Assembly: GCF_902459465.1 (NCBI RefSeq)
Contig: NC_047062.1
Coordinates: forward strand, 25,599,866-25,663,865
Origin: Asterias rubens
Taxonomy: Eukaryota; Echinodermata; Asteroidea; Forcipulatida; Asteriidae
Direction: 5' to 3'
DNA length: 64,000 nt
This document shows positions 43,901 to 54,335 of the stretch, piece by piece (the stretch's first letter is position 1; the number at the start of each line of letters is the position of its first letter). A program made the position numbers and the translations under genes. Below the pieces are notes generated by a model that was not told the DNA's origin, did no database searches, and was given only the letters and a program-made list of their open reading frames with translations.

Positions 43901-46900
43901 AACAACCTGTACCAGAGTTCTGATCATATTGATGGAATTCATGGTGCAGAGATTATGGAGTGTCTTAAACTCTTGGTCTAAGATGACGGGTTTGATGATG
44001 AGATCAAGATCGTCCGAAGAGCCCTCCGCTAGAAAATTGTTAAAACAATAATCGAAAAATCAAAAGATGTAGCTGAGACGAGTCCCAACCAGGCAAAGAT
44101 TGACTAGTGATACTACTAGCTAGGAAAAAGATTATACGTTTCTATTGGTTGAGAATCGATCACGTGTCAGGGCTCAGGGGAACATGAGTAATGTGCCCCT
44201 TAGGGGGTAGATTACCCTAAACGTGCCCACCGTTGGTCGTTTCCAACTCCGTGTAAAACAGTGTAAGACTTTTATAGACTTTGATTCGAGGTTGTAATTA
44301 CGCTTGTACTATAATAAGTAATTTGGTTTTCGTTCCTGCCCGATGTGGGATATGGAACAGTGCAGCAATATTTTTGTCAACTACCCAAATAGTTGTTTTG
44401 TTTGCAAACATCAATTTTTAGACTGGGCTAAAAGCAAAAATATTGTGGCAGCTCTATAGGTGATGGAGTCCATGGGTTTTGTTCACATTCATTCGGGGAC
44501 TATTTGGACGCTAGGTGGCGGCAGACTTACCTGGTAAATCCATTGTTCTTGGTTTTATGTGCATACTCAGAACAATGTAAGCAATGGAAGCTTACCTGTT
44601 AAGTTTGTCGCCACCTAGCGTCCCAAGTCTCCCATTTTCTGTCTCGGCTGTATAAACATCTAAAGTTCTTGCACGTACCTGATATGCAATGAACATTTTC
44701 TGCCATTGTTGTAATCATTTGAAGTTCTTGAATATGTGTACAGTAACCATGGGGGAAGAGTACAACGATGTCAATCCAATCAAGACCCCTGACTGCCTCA
44801 ATAGAAGATGGCCCTGTATCTCCAGATGTTCCTGTCAAAGTCAATTAGGTTTCACAAAATCAATTTTATTCGCATATAACTAGCTTCCCCCAGAAGACGT
44901 AGAGCATACTGATCGAGACGTCACGTTGAAGCCAACGGTTCTTTTCGGAACCATTCCCAACTCATAGAGATTATCAATACATGGTGTTACCGCAAACATA
45001 ATACTTTATCGTGTTTCCACCATGCAAAGTCTCAAATCCTACTTGCATATGACTATGCACTGAGCATTAGTGATAATTCTCACTCCTACAAGCTAATAAC
45101 TGGCGTAATTCATAGATTTGTTTAAAGGTGACAGCTCGTTGCAGTTTCTCCTAAGAGTCGGTTGTCGTAGTGGTATTTTTCCTTGCCTTCCGCCTGTATG
45201 GACACCGGATTGAATCCCGTTATTTTGGGCACTTTATATGTGGATTGGGTTTTCAGTCCCTACCTGACTAAATCCCTTTCCGACCACATCTAAAAACTGA
45301 AGCTTTCTTACATATCTTCTCACTATTGAGTTCATCACTTTTCTGTGAGTCATTGGCTTCACACAACAAGAATTCATGAAATGAAATGAAAATATAAATA
45401 ATTGTTTCGATGCATTGAAAACTGATCACCTTTTTTCACGGGAAACCACCGAGTATGCAGTGCAAAGGTGTATGGGTAAAAACAAAATGGTTTAGAGTTA
45501 ACAACAATAATAATTTAGTGGCAGGGGTGGGTCATTAATTGTTACCCATGCCATCATAAAGACTGGTGCAGCAGAGCACTTGGCCATGCTAACTCGCTTA
45601 AATCATTGATCTACTTTTTAGCAGCACTCACCAACAACGATGGTCACATGCTCCTTTTTTTTGTTGAGGAAATATTCCAGGAATCGGCCCAGGATAAATG
45701 TGGAAAGGTCCTTGAAGGCCAGCGTCTTGGTATTGCAGAGCTCAAGTACATTCAGACCATTGGAGAATGAGGACAGAGCTGCCACCTCTTCCACAGGAAG
45801 ACGAGAGTACGCTTTATCAATGATTTCTAGAGAACGGAGGAACAAATTCAAGCATGTATCAGTTTGATTTGTAAACATAATGTACGCATTAAAAGATAGT
45901 TCCTAAGCCAGACAGGTAGCTTTGTAATACTGCATTATTTTATGTATAGCTTTAAGGAAGGTGCAATTAGCTCTTCCAATTTAGTCGCCCCGGAGATTCT
46001 GTCCCCGTTGGAATTGAACGTGGGTTGGAGTAAATTGATTCAACAGAGGGCGTGAATAGAATAATTTTGCAGAGCTGTGTATTGAGAAAAATAGGGTGCG
46101 TTCGATCAGCTTCCCTGAGTCGACCCCGCGGTGCTCACTTGAGTGAGCCCCTGCCATGAGCTAATGGAACGTTCACACTCGCCCTCTCGTGGTGACGTCA
46201 TGCACCTCGGGTCACCCCCAAGTTACCCACTCCACAAGTAGGGCACTTGGGGCTGACCCAGGTGAGCTCCTGGAATGATGTCACAGCTATTCGAACGCAC
46301 CGGGGACAGCTCGGGGTCGACCAAGGGAAGCTAATCAAACGCACCCATTGAGAGACCTTCCTTTGGTTACGTGGTTTTGGTCCAAGTGCAGCACAACCAA
46401 ATTGCCAGACTAGTCTGGCACCCTGCGTTGGCTCATGCGATGGGGGATATAATCACCAGTGAGACATATCCAGGGGCACAGTTTATCCGTGGAGAAGGGA
46501 CACCAAGAATCTCCCACCACACCAGCCAGTTTAAATCAAATACTTTGTGGAACAGCGGTGTGTTGGACAAACCATAAAAGCAGTCGATGTCTACTTTCTG
46601 ATCTACTTTTTAGCAGCACCATGAGTGTAACAGTGTTTGGGCTCCTTTATTGTATACAATCATAACTAAAGTCAACCCACCAATAGAGATTTATAGTTAA
46701 TACATACATAATCGAGTTTTTAGCTCACAAAACGAAAGTGTTCATCTTTTCTGCCAAATAAAAATCATCCAATTCACACCTCACTTACAAAAGTTTCATT
46801 ACACATGAAAGATAACACAGATTCATGCATCCAAAAGAAAAACAGACGCCCCTTAATACATATACACTATAATATGTAATTCAACGTCTCATTCAAAGTG

Positions 46901-47453
46901 TTCATTTGAAAGTTCAAAATATTTTGACGTCTACCTCAAGTCTGATACTTGAGTCATGACACTGTTCCCTTTAATAGTAAGCTGCTCCTTAATAAGAGAC
47001 AATAACCATTTTAGTTTTTGGCAATTACTACAATGGGGGATCGGGGAAAGTGACTGCACCACATAGTGTGACTTGAATTTGGCAAAAAAAAAGTTCATGA
47101 TGACAATTGTAGACAATTTTAATTGATGGCTGTCCATACAAAATCTCCACCAGACAAACAAATATTACGGAAAAGTTTGCCGCCAATTTGTAAAGCTAAA
47201 AAAAGTTCAGTCTCCAAATATTCTACCTACCTTCTAATTCTCCTTGGCCGACGTCATCTTCAGTGAAGAATGGCAGGACTTTCTTGCATAGATCTGGGAG
47301 GGAAAGTCCCTTCCAAGACTTCAGTAAGGTTTGGGAAATCTTTGGGATTGTCTCTGGCATGAGCAGCCCTCCATCAGACAGGTAGCCTGGTGACAAAACT
47401 GCTTCCTCAAAAGTATGTGCCTTGGCTTTGCCACGTGTGCTGATAAACCTCAT
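34748..47453 (-). CDS. THNSL2: Threonine synthase-like 2 (PLP-dependent phospho-lyase), complete, 8 exons
   Basis: Eight exons joined in phase give 475 codons, close to vertebrate THNSL2. Order: 47453-47231, 45826-45632, 44831-44679, 44028-43810, 43233-43085, 42448-42323, 35505-35366, 34970-34748. Motifs: N-terminal [15 protein letters not shown]; the PLP-lysine box TLAFKDLS (Lys about 113); the phosphate-binding loop [12 protein letters not shown] (about 139-150); [13 protein letters not shown]-type [67 protein letters not shown]. Family: fold-type II PLP enzymes that degrade O-phosphohomoserine or phosphothreonine; cytosolic. The residues before the lysine box read LELCNTKT where relatives usually have an H-G-x-T stretch, which may alter activity. 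Intron 6 (6.8 kb) contains a GPCR gene on the other strand. Confidence 0.93.
35017..35293. mobile_element. MITE family A, copy 16, filling THNSL2 intron 7
   Basis: TTAAAGACACTAGACACCTT start, 46 bp from exon 8. It breaks off at GTTTTATACTAC before a G-run (35308-35321). Confidence 0.85.
35366..35505 (-). CDS. THNSL2: THNSL2-like exon 7
   Basis: 140 nt, phase 0 to 2, CAATTAG to [20 protein letters not shown] and [19 protein letters not shown]. Confidence 0.92.
35506..36088. other. THNSL2 intron 6, distal part
   Basis: AT-rich, no exon-like frame. Confidence 0.4.
36089..36250 (+). repeat. Interspersed repeat family G, copy 3
   Basis: TAGACCTCTATCACGGTGTG, GAGGCTAGACGAAATAACAG and GACCAAGATGTTGA match copies at 605 and 18664. 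Confidence 0.6.
36549..36877. mobile_element. MITE family A, copy 17
   Basis: TTTAAGGCATTTGACACCTTT start; GTTACCAAGTAGGTATTTGTG near the right, eroded end. Confidence 0.75.
37140..37510. mobile_element. MITE family A, copy 18
   Basis: TTAAAGGCAGTGGACACTAT left end and CCAATAGTGTCGATGTCTTTAA right end, with intact central inverted arms. Confidence 0.9.
37756..38431 (+). repeat. Tandem duplication, copy 1, containing an RTE-like LINE remnant
   Basis: About 677 bp repeated immediately at 38432 with a few percent differences. The plus-strand frame, with stops, reads [31 protein letters not shown] and [14 protein letters not shown] followed by [13 protein letters not shown]. This is the C-terminal signature of RTE-type and related LINE proteins. 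The open 97-residue minus-strand frame (38365-38072) is its antisense. Confidence 0.8.
38432..39102 (+). repeat. Tandem duplication, copy 2
   Basis: Begins ACTTACAGATACAGATGTCA and ends GACACCCGTGGCAGTAGTGA, as copy 1 does, including the GAGAGAGGGAGAGAGCGG tract. It carries the same LINE remnant and ends 162 bp before the GPCR start codon. Confidence 0.85.
39264..39978 (+). CDS. GPCR exon 1 (TM1-TM5)
   Basis: From [11 protein letters not shown] to VKILTART. Ends ACA G before GTTAGT (phase 1), in the third intracellular loop. A second ATG follows three codons later. Confidence 0.92.
39264..41066 (+). CDS. Rhodopsin-class (class A) GPCR, 2 exons, nested in THNSL2 intron 6
   Basis: Exons 39264-39978 and 40702-41066 join in phase 1 to give 359 residues. 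Seven hydrophobic segments. TM1 has GITGNLL (Asn52). TM2 has LSIVDFMA (Asp80). Cys110 and Cys186 would form the loop disulphide. TM3 ends NLERYVAI (ERY in place of DRY, 136-138). TM6 has [10 protein letters not shown]7 has [15 protein letters not shown]. The overall pattern is that of a peptide-type class A receptor, but the ligand cannot be read from the sequence. The N-terminus is short, with no signal peptide. Transcribed opposite to the enclosing THNSL2 gene. Confidence 0.93.
40452..40585. mobile_element. Foldback family E, copy 2 (in GPCR intron)
   Basis: GGGTCGATTTCACAAAGACT and GTGTGAAATCAATCCCTGG ends with AGTCCCGAGTTAGGAGGAG inside. Confidence 0.75.
40702..41066 (+). CDS. GPCR exon 2 (TM6-TM7 and tail)
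   Basis: Acceptor TTTCTTGCAG at 40701. A second in-frame AG nine bases later (CTCTTCAG) could give a three-residue-shorter isoform. Encodes [20 protein letters not shown] and ends SNAQEQ-stop. Confidence 0.92.
41408..41587. mobile_element. Foldback family N
   Basis: ATAGACCTTATGCATAT and ATGCAAAAGGTCTAT ends, with AACGTCATT / GATGACGTCAAT just inside. GC-rich centre, non-coding. Follows the GPCR by 340 bp. Confidence 0.6.
41588..42322. other. THNSL2 intron 6, proximal part
   Basis: No exon-like frame or clear repeat recognised. Confidence 0.4.
42323..42448 (-). CDS. THNSL2: THNSL2-like exon 6
   Basis: 126 nt, phase 0 to 0, GTGAACAG to [24 protein letters not shown] and IPKETLIK. Confidence 0.92.
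42640..42770 (+). repeat. LINE/SINE-type 3' tail with (ATT)n
   Basis: GTACAGCGCATTGGGGTCTG and GGAATGCGCTCTACAAGAGT form a hairpin ahead of an ATT run, as in the LINE tail at 780-830. Confidence 0.55.
43085..43233 (-). CDS. THNSL2: THNSL2-like exon 5
   Basis: 149 nt, phase 1 to 0, TTTTAAG to [38 protein letters not shown] and SVAMDIQ. Confidence 0.92.
43464..43585 (-). repeat. Family F repeat, copy 1, with histone-like stem-loop
   Basis: GCGGTAACACCCATGTAATG, then GGTTCTGAAAAGAACC (minus strand GGTTCTTTTCAGAACC), then CTCGACGTTTATATCAGTAT. Same order in the other copies. Confidence 0.7.
43810..44028 (-). CDS. THNSL2: THNSL2-like exon 4
   Basis: 219 nt, phase 1 to 1, TTTTCTAG to [38 protein letters not shown] and [11 protein letters not shown]. 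Confidence 0.92.
44140..44493. other. THNSL2 intron 3; family O fragment at its start
   Basis: TTCTATTGGTTGAGAATCGA and CACGTGTC at about 44139-44168 match the right end of 15459-15816. The rest is unassigned. Confidence 0.45.
44500..44632. mobile_element. Foldback family Q, complete copy
   Basis: GGACGCTAGGTGGCGGCAGA / TGTCGCCACCTAGCGTCC ends with CTTACCTG-TAA inside. Ends 47 bp from exon 3. Fragments at 11492 and 26890. Confidence 0.8.
44679..44831 (-). CDS. THNSL2: THNSL2-like exon 3 (phosphate loop)
   Basis: 153 nt, phase 1 to 1, TTTGACAG to [31 protein letters not shown] and CTHIQELQM. Confidence 0.93.
44890..45050 (+). repeat. Family F repeat, copy 2
   Basis: GATCGAGACGTCACGTTGAA, AACGGTTCTTTTCGGAACCA, CATGGTGTTACCGCAAAC and CCACCATGCAAAGTCTCAAA. 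The stem-loop is intact apart from one loop-closing change. Confidence 0.7.
45125..45320 (+). mobile_element. SINE-like element
   Basis: TGTCGTAGTGGTATTT (box-A-like) and GGATTGAATCCCG (box-B-like) with tRNA spacing. A body with GATTGGGTTTTCAGTCCCTA follows, resembling CORE/V-type SINEs. Confidence 0.5.
45632..45826 (-). CDS. THNSL2: THNSL2-like exon 2 (PLP lysine)
   Basis: 195 nt, phase 1 to 1, TTCTCTAG to GTGAGT. Encodes the TLAFKDLS lysine box and EHVTIVV leading into the phosphate loop. Confidence 0.93.
46094..46347. mobile_element. Foldback family J
   Basis: GGGTGCGTTCGATCAGCTTC and GAAGCTAATCAAACGCACCC ends, with GTCGACCCCG inside both. Interior includes CACTTGAGTGAG and GGTGACGTCATGCACC. 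Non-autonomous; the terminal sequence style suggests a hAT-type element. Confidence 0.75.
46348..47230. other. THNSL2 intron 1, remainder
   Basis: No additional exon recognised. Confidence 0.4.
47231..47453 (-). CDS. THNSL2: THNSL2-like exon 1
   Basis: ATG at 47453: [20 protein letters not shown], then [19 protein letters not shown]. Ends GAA G before GTAGGT (phase 1). MRFISTRG is the conserved N-terminus of this family, fixing the start. Confidence 0.92.
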
Positions 47454-47924
47454 GGTGGTGGTGGACGGCTGACGAATGGTATGGTGTTCAAGCTATAGTT
47501 CTGGAATAACGAGCATATACACACATTGTTCGAATAAGTGAAAATGATATGTATTTTAATTCAATATTCCTACTTAAGAGTTTGTGAACTCTGTAGCAAG
47601 TAAAGATTCTAAAAATATGAACAATGTGTAATTACAGTTATGTGTGTAAAATGAAACAATAGTTATCAAGAGTTTGACATTATTACCGTATGGCTGCAAG
47701 ATCACCGACTTCCACATGGATGCCAGTACTAAAGTCACATTAAAAACTTAGCTCAATGATAATATCATTCGATACATAGCCTTTGAACGATGACAGCGCA
47801 CAGGTCAAAGTCCACAACGCAATTGAATACACATTATACGTGTTATATTATGATCAATAAAGATAAGGTAACTCACAGCCTTGTGAGAAGGGAGACCTGT
47901 GGAGTCCCTAACCGATCAGTACCC

Positions 47925-48275
47925 GAAGTCCCCATCCGATTACCCGAAGTCCCCACCCGAGTACCCGAAGTCCCCATCCGTTTACCTGAAGTCCCTACCC
48001 AAGTATCGAAGTCAATACCCGAATACCAAACTCTACCCGCCCGAGTACGAGTATAGTCCCCCTGCATACCGTACCCGGATTCCCTTACTCGAATACCCGA
48101 AGTTCCTACCCTAGTAACCGACCATCCTTACTAACACGTGTACCATGGTCCCTACCCAAGTACCCAAAGGTCATACCCGAGTACCCGAAGTTCCTACCCG
48201 ATAGCCCGAAATCCCAACACGAGTTGAAGGTCCCTATACCCGCGACTACCCGAAGTTCCTACCCGATTGCACGAA
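47925..48275. repeat. Minisatellite CCCGAAGTCCC
   Basis: Imperfect tandem units of roughly 11 and 22 bp on the theme TACCCGAAGTCCCCACCCGAG, decaying to the right. It starts about 470 bp upstream of the THNSL2 start codon. Confidence 0.85.
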
Positions 48276-50974
48276 ATCCCAACACGGGAACTATCCATGA
48301 TACCTGGGACCATGCTGGGACTAATAGCCGAACGTTTGATTCTACATGTATACAAAACATTAGTTAACCAGCATAGGCTGACCACTGGCCATGTGTGCTC
48401 CTGATCTACATTGGCCCTACAGTACCTGTCTGTTTCGCTATTGTGGCCTTTCTACGTTCACAGTAGTGTTGCTGTATTATTGGTGTGTTGACGCATAATA
48501 TAGAGCAAGATTTGAGCCGTATTGATTGTGTGGAATACATGTATGTGTTTTGCATCAATGGTAAGTGCGGTAAATGCTGATGAAACCCATGGATCCCTAA
48601 TAACAAGGAATACTTACCACCAAGATGGCGAAAGAATACAGACTAGATTATGTTCTTCAACTCAAACAGTCGACACATCGCTCAACATCATGGAGATACA
48701 TGACGTACAGGTCTACAACACATGTAGTATACAGAGCTGCAGAACCGTAAAAGAGGACATGTTATCTGTTGAGCTCAACGAGTCGTGTGTTGTGTATGTG
48801 ACCTTCTGCCAATGTGAAACTGCAAAATGACGATCTAGATCACATAATATAGCAAGCTGTAGCGCAAGGACTTCGGTTACAAAAAAACACTATATCCAGC
48901 ATGCACGTTAAAGGCCAACACACTTTCGCTAACAAAGGGGTTTGTCGTGGTGTAACCTTGTTGCAGTGCTTATGATTTATCGTTGTGCAGGCTGTACTCA
49001 TAGGAGCAAACATTGTTTATATCCTATGGCGATCGGTCGTTGTAATGTACATTGTGAACTTACGTCAGGGCCTCTTGTATAATAGAACAATCATAGATCA
49101 AAAGTAGGAAGAAAGTAAACGGCAAAAATATCGTTTATGAAATTATTATAAATTAGAAAGGCCCTTTAGAAAGTACGGATTCTGCTTCCGATTCGGCTCA
49201 GGCTATGTTTTTTGACAATCATTGCGCGTGCGTTCTGCGTGCTCAGGGCTTCAGACGAGCGAACAAGGCCCTAAAGCCTAATCCAAAGTCGTAGCCTTTG
49301 ATTAAAAAAGGGCGACAGAGTAAATGGAAGCCTCAAAGACTTGATCTCCCGTCTTTAATAAATGAATGTTTTCAATCCCCACACTGAATCAAATAATGCG
49401 GGTTATTAATCGAATTATTAATATGTAAATATTTTTCCAAAAAACGACCTCTTCACGATGACCCCAGAGTTACCCGGGTTGAGTTTCGTTTCCTCCTCTG
49501 CTAGGCCGGACTCACCTATACTTCCGTTTGTTTTTCGACTAAAATAATGTGAATGTCTTTAAAATCTGCAGTTTTTCAAATATAGGTTCCTTGTATGGAA
49601 TTTAAAAATAATGGGTTCTCCCTACTGTCCAAAGTCTGCAGTGTGTGGGGGTGTGTGTGTGTGAAAGACGGACATCCGAGTTCAATCTGTTGTCCTTTTA
49701 TAGTCGACTCCTCTGCATCGGATATTGGTGATACATCTGTAACAGGTTTGAGTGCGGCTAGCGCACTCTGTGCTGAAACATAATACATTTTACAAGGGAC
49801 ACGCTGTTTAAGTGGTGTTGTAAAATATGAAGAAAGTTTTATTCAAATCCCGACTACTATAAAGGGAGAGGCGAATTTAAAACGCTGTATTTATACAGTG
49901 CAAATGAGATAATAATAAAATCTCAAATACAAAAAAAGAGAAAAACAAATCCAGCGGGTCTCGACAATTAAAATGCAACGAAAATAACAATGAAACTTTA
50001 TACAATGGAAATATAAAACAAAAATAAATGAATGGCCTATCTGTTGGTGGGGGACTTGGACGGACGCTGACGATAACTTGAATTGAAGATACTTGAATTG
50101 AAGATGGTGTGACAATGAAAAAGTTCTTCCAGCAAAGTTGAAGATATTGGGGCTGCGAAGATTATGATGACAAACTTGAAGACTTTAGAACCAGTTCCTT
50201 GTCCTTGATCAGGGGACAGGATTACTGTTCTGGTACAACTGGGTATGACGAAAATGCAGTGAAGATAAGTAGGCTACAGTTGATGACACGCTGTCCTGCT
50301 GGCTCTCTTGATTTGGATTCGGCCTAGAGCAGGACAGGGGATGAATATACAATTATTGTGGTGATAAAGCTGGGCTGGCGCAATCCAACGTAGATGTCCG
50401 ACAGAGGCAAAGTGTAATTATTGAAGGAACTTGGAGGGTTAATTCTAACACTATCCGTCCTCTGTCGGTGTCCAGTGGCCAAGTGTCAAACCACTTCCTT
50501 GGGTTTGGGCACTGACCCCTGAGACATCCCTTCCTCAATAGCCGTGATTGGTTGCAAAGCCTGCTACCAATCACCCACTCATCACACACCACCAGGCAAC
50601 CACCCACCCCTAGACTCGCCCTAGTCCGAGCAGGACATAGGGAAACTAGGGGTAACAAAAAAAAGGGGGCTGCAATTTCATCCCATTACACATCAACATC
50701 GCCAATGAACCTCACGAGATTATGACCGTTAGAAACAACTCTAAAAAGAGTATTTTAGGTAATGTGGTCAGTTTGGTTAAAAGTCAAGTTTTGCTTGGCC
50801 GGAGGCTGGATAACTTTCCGTATGGCGCCACCACCTGTTCACTCACTTTTACAAAAAGGGATATCTCATTGAGGTAAATTAGATACTATATTATTTCATA
50901 TCGAATGAAAAAGTTGCGGCGCCATAGGGAAAGTTTTCCGTCAAATACGTTAATGGCCACAGTTTTACCTTTAT
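48276..50974. other. Gene-poor intergenic stretch
   Basis: No domain-bearing frame on either strand. 49630-49662 contains a GT microsatellite. 50330-50650 is GC-richer with GAGCAGGACA phrases at 50328 and 50630, perhaps the edges of a repeat. Confidence 0.4.
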
Positions 50975-51180
50975 AGAGCTAGTCCAAAGCCAGAAGCAGA
51001 AAATCCTCATGGTGACTTGCCAGACCAAGTCCAGCGCCATCGGTATGAGAAACTCTGCCACAGCGATTTACAGAGCGTAATACCAACGCCAGCAGTAGAA
51101 ACTATGTCATAGTGACTTAATACAGAGCGCTAGTCCAACGCCATCGGTAGAAACTCCACCATGTTGACTTGCAGAGCACT
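50975..51180. repeat. Tandem repeat, about 50 bp period, four copies
   Basis: Units contain GAGCGCTAGTCCAACGCCAT, CGGTAGAAACTC and CCACCATGTTGACTTGCA with substitutions. Confidence 0.7.
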
Positions 51181-51491
51181 GGAACGAGTGCATCTGATTC
51201 AAAGCACATCGATCTTACTGGGCAATTGTCGCCGTCTCAGAAGTGATTAGTGTTACATCATAGGGGAGTAATTGAACAATGAACAGCTTCGGAATGCAGA
51301 GAAGAAAAAGGCTTACAAAATAGTTGCTTTTGTCTCACTCTCCCATGCCTCTCTTACAAATCTGCTGGGCTATTTTGGGTGTGGATTTGCCCACACTATA
51401 GATGACTTGTAATTTATACCCCATCACACCAAACTCGTTCTCATATCGTTCTGAAAAAAATGTAATCTCTGTGCAAGACGATGTGCTCGGT

Positions 51492-51998
51492 GCCGGTGTG
51501 GCGGTTTCAGTTATCCGCCGTGTTCAGTTTTCCGGGTGACGGAGTCGGACATATCAACATGTTGTTCGAACGGTTTTAGCTTTCCGGCGTGTTCAGTTTT
51601 CCGGGTGACCTGTCAGATACCGCCGCGAGTACCCTGGCGAGTACTGTAGTTCTCTCAGCAGTGACCCCAAATTTTTTATTACGATTCTTTTCTGTGTAGT
51701 CACATAATCTCTTGGGACTCTTGCCCCATCTTTACATGTATTCATGGGTACAACTTTAGGCGGGTCACACTCTGCTTGCATAAAAAAAACCTCATACGAT
51801 CCACGCGTTTGCCGCATAGTTGTACTCGACTCGTGGACGCCGCCATGACAGCTACCGGAGGGTAACGGATGACTCAATACGGCACTAAAAATGGACTACT
51901 TTCGCTTGCTGTGCGCAGGCATCGCATGACGTAATGCTACCGTATTTGGTCATTCGGAAAACTGAACCAAGCGGAAAGTTGAAACCGCCACACCGGTG
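51492..51998. mobile_element. Foldback family D, complete copy 2
   Basis: GCCGGTGTGGCGGTTTCAGT / GAAACCGCCACACCGGTG ends with TTCAGTTTTCCG inside both. In opposite orientation to 24737-25247. The centre encodes, on the minus strand, an open stretch including AECDPPKVVPMNTCKDGAR and VTTQKRIVIKNLGSLLREL. Confidence 0.85.
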
Positions 51999-52619
51999 AG
52001 GAGGGAGCGAGCAGGGGATCGCGATAGTTGAGTGATAGTGTGAGAAACAACGTCTTGCACCAAGACTATTACATTTCAGATTAGAACGTAGTGAGAACGA
52101 GTTAGGTATCACAATTATGTTTTGTTTTAGTTTATGTTATGTGTTTAAGAAGCTCAATGAAATTTGGCATTGAGTTGACCTTTTTTTTCATTCTGCGAAA
52201 GTGTGAGCCTAACTGCCATTCTTACAGAAATAGATAGCTAAGCTTTGAGAACGGAAAACTTATCATTCAGTCTTGAGGAATGGGCTTGCATCACGCAGCT
52301 TCCCATAGGGATGATAGCAGTTTAATCCGAGAACATTAATTGGGATAGGGGAAGTAACGCCTACTTTGTATTCCCTCTTGTCATCACAACCTTCGATGTA
52401 AAGCCTCCCACCCCTTCCCCCTCCCCCAAGAATGATCGCTAGTCTTTCAATAAGATTCCCAACCGAAGTATAATCTAATATGAGAATGACTGCAGTGTGT
52501 GTGGCAAGTGTGTGTGTGCGTTTCCAAGTCAGTGAGCCCCATGACCTACAAAACTCCGTGCACTTTGCAAAACCCGCAGTCTGTTTTGTGCGCAACTGGA
52601 TTTGAGATTGTGAACTGTG

Positions 52620-53010
52620 TTAAAGGCAGTGGACACTATTGGTAATTACTCAAAACACTGTTGGTTAGCATACAACCTCACCTGGTAACGAGTAATGGGG
52701 AGAGGTTGATAGTATACAACATTGTGAGAAACAGCCCCCCTCTGAAGTGACATAGTTTTCGAGAAAGAAGTAATTTTCCACGAATTTGATTTCGAGACCT
52801 CAAGTTTAGAATTTGAGGTCTCGAAATCAACCATCTAAAAGCACACAACTAAGTGACAAGGGTGTTTTTTTCTTTCATTATTATCTCGCAACTTCGACAA
52901 ACCAATTTGGCTCAAATTCTCACTGGTTTGTTATTTTATGCGTATGCTTAGATACACAAAGAGGGAAGACTGGTCTTTGACAATTACCAATAGTGTCCAC
53001 TGTCTTTAAA
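52620..53010. mobile_element. MITE family A, copy 19 (near-consensus)
   Basis: TTAAAGGCAGTGGACACTAT / ATAGTGTCCACTGTCTTTAA with a perfect central TTTCGAGACCTCAA / TTGAGGTCTCGAAA. Best reference copy in the window. Confidence 0.93.
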
Positions 53011-54210
53011 ACCTTGACACCAATTCATTATTATTATATTGTTTTACACCGTCTCAATCATTTTCTGTTTGGAGTAATAACATTTCACCAGTTTAGCATT
53101 CAATGATCAAATAATAGTTCAGTGTCACTTAGGCGGCAAGAATCATTCGATTCCGTAAGGCCAGAAGCACAGTCAATATTCAATTTCGTCAACAGGTAGC
53201 AGAAACTAAAAAATAATAATGGTTAAAGTGTAGTCTTGAATGCTCCGAAAGAAACCCTATAATTTGAATGTGTTAGGGGATTCAAAATGCATTAATTTGA
53301 ACGCTTGATGATTGTAATTGAAATATTTTTTTTTGCTGAAATTGGCCTGGAAAAACCAACAGTAAACAAGAACGGACACAGATAATCTGACACACTGAAC
53401 ACGAGCTTCTTTTACATATATAGGCGAGATATCTACAGCTTTGTTTTTCGTGTTTAACCAACATGATTATACAACATTAAAAAAAAAAATTAAAGTAGTA
53501 TTTCATCAACAAAATAAGACATTTTCTGTACCTCATTTACTGACACAACCATGAGACAGCTTTAAGGAGCCACCTCGGATTCAATTAAAACTTGAAAATA
53601 AAATTGAACAATCCAAAATGTCTCCAGAACTTTTGGAATCGGACAAATACCCGTTTATGTTTTAATTTCTCCAAAGGAAAGTAAATTATTGTTTTCTCTC
53701 ACAGTTTCGGAAAATTAATCTGCTCAAAGTTTTCGCGAAGGATTACGGTCCTATTTGGGGCGACACAATATTAACATAATATTATTTAATCTTTTTTTTA
53801 AAATAAACTATACATTTAAATTAAAACGGCTATAACATAATAATTCAATCTAACTTTCTTTTATTCAAAGCATCAGAATGTTGCCGAATTCGAAGATTTA
53901 TATTAATGTGACGACGAATACCAAAAGCCATGACAAGCTCAGTTACCAGTGTGAACTCTGAGTTAAATGGAACTGCCATCCCAGTTTAAATATTAATTGG
54001 CGATTTGAAAATCGACGAAATAAAATTCGGGTTCTTTCTTTAAACAGTGAAATCTTGAGTTATTAGTAACTAATCTGAAGGGAAAAAAAAACAGAAATTG
54101 TGACACTGTGACTGTTTTGAGGATAACCGTTGCATACACGGTGACTTCGGAGTTTTTTGTTTGCAATGGCGTTTTGTTTTGGTTATATGGTTAGTGTTTA
54201 ACCAGGTCAG
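53011..54210. other. AT-rich intergenic, no gene
   Basis: No recognisable exon or repeat. The last exon of the thrombospondin gene should lie somewhere between here and 57204 but was not identified. Confidence 0.4.
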
Positions 54211-54335
54211 GTTTGCAGTAGCACTAAAGTGAACATCTCTTTTGAGTAGTGTTGGTTCTTAGAAGAACCGGTGGCTGATATCTCAACGTTTCGATCAGAA
54301 TGCTGCGCTTGTCTTCAGGAGAGATTTAAACGACA
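54211..54335 (-). repeat. Family F repeat, copy 3
   Basis: GGTTTGCAGTAGCACTAAAG, a hairpin GGTTCTTAGAAGAACC, then TCAACGTTTCGATCAGAATG and GTCTTCAGGAGA. The stem is kept but the loop has changed. Confidence 0.65.

Noticed and set aside
52263..52595. 110-residue minus-strand frame
   Set aside because: No domain, low-complexity GGGGRGGR stretch from a C-rich tract, no splice context.
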